Origin: Flavobacteriales bacterium
Lineage (GTDB): Bacteria; Bacteroidota; Bacteroidia; Flavobacteriales; JASBRU01
Assembly: GCA_030149285.1 (NCBI GenBank)
Contig: JASBRU010000004.1
Location: forward strand, 124,001-188,000
Length of the DNA stretch: 64,000 bases
Direction of reading: 5' to 3'
Shown here: positions 62,913 through 64,000 of the stretch, one piece after another
How the letters are laid out: each line of letters opens with the position of its first letter
Numbering within the stretch: position 1 is the stretch's first letter
Notes under the pieces: generated by a model
Seen by the model: only the letters and a program-made list of their open reading frames with translations
Told to the model about the DNA's origin: nothing
Databases searched by the model: none
Translations under genes and position numbers: made by a program

Positions 62913-64000
62913 TATCTACTTTTACTCCGTTATATCTTTTTTCTTCTCCGTTTTCGTATTCTATAGTTAAACTTACATCTCCATTCTTCCTGAATATAAT
63001 CCACTTTCCTTCTTTTACTCCGGAAACATAATTTTCAACTCTCCATTTTATTCCTGTTTCATAATAATACAAATGATACCCTTCTTTCAATCCATTTTGA
63101 AAAGTTCCTTCAAACCTTAATTGATCATTCCAAGTATAATACTGTTTCCAAACTCCATTTTTTTCTCCTTCTAAATAAGAACCTATTTCTCTATGATCAC
63201 CTACTTCATAAAACCATTCTCCTTCTCTAAAACCATCAATATATTCTCCTTTACTTATTACTTTTCCGGTATCATTATATTCAATAAAAATACCTTCTTC
63301 TTTTCCCTGAAAATATTCTTCTTCTCTCCAAGTATTTCCATTATCATAATACCAAACCCAAGAACCATCCGGTAAATCTCTCATGTAAGTACCTGTCTGT
63401 TCTATTTTTCCATTTAAATAATAATACTTCCAAACACCTACTTTTTCATCATTCTTATAACTTCCTTCTTTTTTTAACTCTCCTGTTGGATGATAATATT
63501 TCCATGGCCCTTGTTTTCTTCCAATATTATCATAAATCCCTTCTGATAATAATACCCCCATATCATATACCTTAGAGGCTACTACATTTCCTTCTTCATC
63601 AAACTCTCTATGCACACCATCTTCTACCCCATTTCTATAAGTACCCTCTGTTTTTATAGCAGAGCTTGTTTTATGTAAGGTTCTTCTAATATCTAATTTT
63701 GCTGCTTGACCTTGTTCTTCTTGTAAAACACCATTTATATATTTTTCCGATCGTACTAAACTTCCATTTCTATTATAATACTTAAAGTATCCATGCTTTA
63801 AATCATCTTTATAAGTACCTTCATTTTTTGTTTTTTTATTATCATAAAAAGTCATGAATAATCCTTGTTTTCTACCCTGATTATCCTTCCTATTTATTTT
63901 TTGCTGCTTGACTAATACTCCTGATTTATATGTGAGAACCGTTTGAATTTCTCCTTCTTGTGAATACTCAAATCCAATACCTGATTCTTTATCATTTTCA
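62893..64000 (-). CDS. MORN/YwqK-type repeat protein, N-terminus cut by window edge
   Basis: The frame stays open from the stop at 62893 to the right edge: 48 codons lie beyond the first internal ATG (63855), and they continue the repeat (GIGFEYSQEGEIQTVLTYKS, DNQGRKQGLFMTFYDN). At least 368 residues are visible, so the true start is outside. About 11-12 repeats of ~23-26 residues follow the pattern G-x-W-K/F-x-Y-Y-x-x-G-x-x-x-x-x-G-x-Y-x-x-G (YRNGVEDGVHREFDEEGNVV, GPWKYYHPTGELKKEGSYKN). Such YwqK-like MORN-variant proteins occur in many Bacteroidota, with unknown function. Confidence 0.88.
   Translation of the reverse strand, partial: ENDKESGIGFEYSQEGEIQTVLTYKSGVLVKQQKINRKDNQGRKQGLFMTFYDNKKTKNEGTYKDDLKHGYFKYYNRNGSLVRSEKYINGVLQEEQGQAAKLDIRRTLHKTSSAIKTEGTYRNGVEDGVHREFDEEGNVVASKVYDMGVLLSEGIYDNIGRKQGPWKYYHPTGELKKEGSYKNDEKVGVWKYYYLNGKIEQTGTYMRDLPDGSWVWYYDNGNTWREEEYFQGKEEGIFIEYNDTGKVISKGEYIDGFREGEWFYEVGDHREIGSYLEGEKNGVWKQYYTWNDQLRFEGTFQNGLKEGYHLYYYETGIKWRVENYVSGVKEGKWIIFRKNGDVSLTIEYENGEEKRYNGVKVDNGKRKR

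Noticed and set aside
1..64000. tRNA, rRNA, CRISPR arrays, IS elements, integrases, prophage
   Set aside because: Looked for cloverleaf-like or rRNA segments, regularly spaced repeats, transposase motifs and phage genes; none seen by eye.

Overview
The window looks like chromosomal DNA from a low-GC member of the Bacteroidota, most likely a Flavobacteriia-like marine or soil bacterium. The evidence is a gldH gliding lipoprotein gene, a 2204-residue surface protein ending in a type IX secretion (T9SS) sorting domain, DUF3078, DUF6265 and DUF2652 proteins, a fused 2-oxoacid dehydrogenase E1, promoters of the Bacteroidota TTG / TAnnTTTG type, and almost no Shine-Dalgarno sequences. I see no rRNA, tRNA, CRISPR array, insertion sequence or prophage. 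No gene-free stretch exceeds 300 bases. The genes at both edges are cut by the window.

Layout. 1-6.4 kb: accessory-type genes, including an FGE/SUMF1-like protein (partial), an SRPBCC protein, an OmpA-domain protein, two GNAT acetyltransferases (one resembling aminoglycoside 6'-N-acetyltransferases), a PD-(D/E)XK nuclease and an IsdG-type monooxygenase. 6.4-7.4 kb: CorA. 7.6-15.7 kb: a tight seven-gene run, ricT-gldH-PBP1A-scoA-scoB-two membrane proteins of glycosyltransferase type. 15.7-21.7 kb: a leftward run with an oligopeptide-type double ABC ATPase, a PolB-like exonuclease, a serine hydrolase, lipB and a phosphoglucose/phosphomannose isomerase. 21.8-28.9 kb: lysS, a fasciclin protein, small envelope proteins, a spermidine-synthase-like methyltransferase, the fused E1 and DUF2461.

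29.0-51.2 kb is dominated by aerobic phenylacetate (PAA) catabolism. Leftward from 49.9 kb run paaA-B-C-D-G-H, then dps and an O6-alkylguanine-DNA alkyltransferase gene, then paaI-J-Y. The reductase gene paaE is divergent. A 6.6-kb T9SS adhesin and a prolyl oligopeptidase follow, and the pathway resumes with paaZ, a small ABM protein and an enoyl-CoA hydratase. Together these encode the epoxidase (PaaABCDE), isomerase (PaaG), ring-opening enzyme (PaaZ), beta-oxidation steps (PaaH, PaaJ, a hydratase) and salvage/housekeeping proteins (PaaI, PaaY). No phenylacetate-CoA ligase (paaK) and no dedicated regulator are visible.

51.2-64 kb: a DUF2652-SRPBCC fusion, a metallo-hydrolase lipoprotein, a Rof-like protein, ElaA, a structured intergenic region with terminators on both strands (candidate small RNA or attenuator), an ECF sigma / anti-sigma-like / outer-membrane barrel operon, RNase R, an M1 peptidase, a lactonase-like metallo-hydrolase, a NUDIX hydrolase and a MORN-type repeat protein cut by the right edge.

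The points I find most worth following up are the genome-protection pair (dps-ogt) inside the PAA operon, the structured RNA at about 54.0-54.1 kb with the terminator directly in front of elaA, and the divergent paaA/paaE control region with an inverted repeat over the paaE -33 element.
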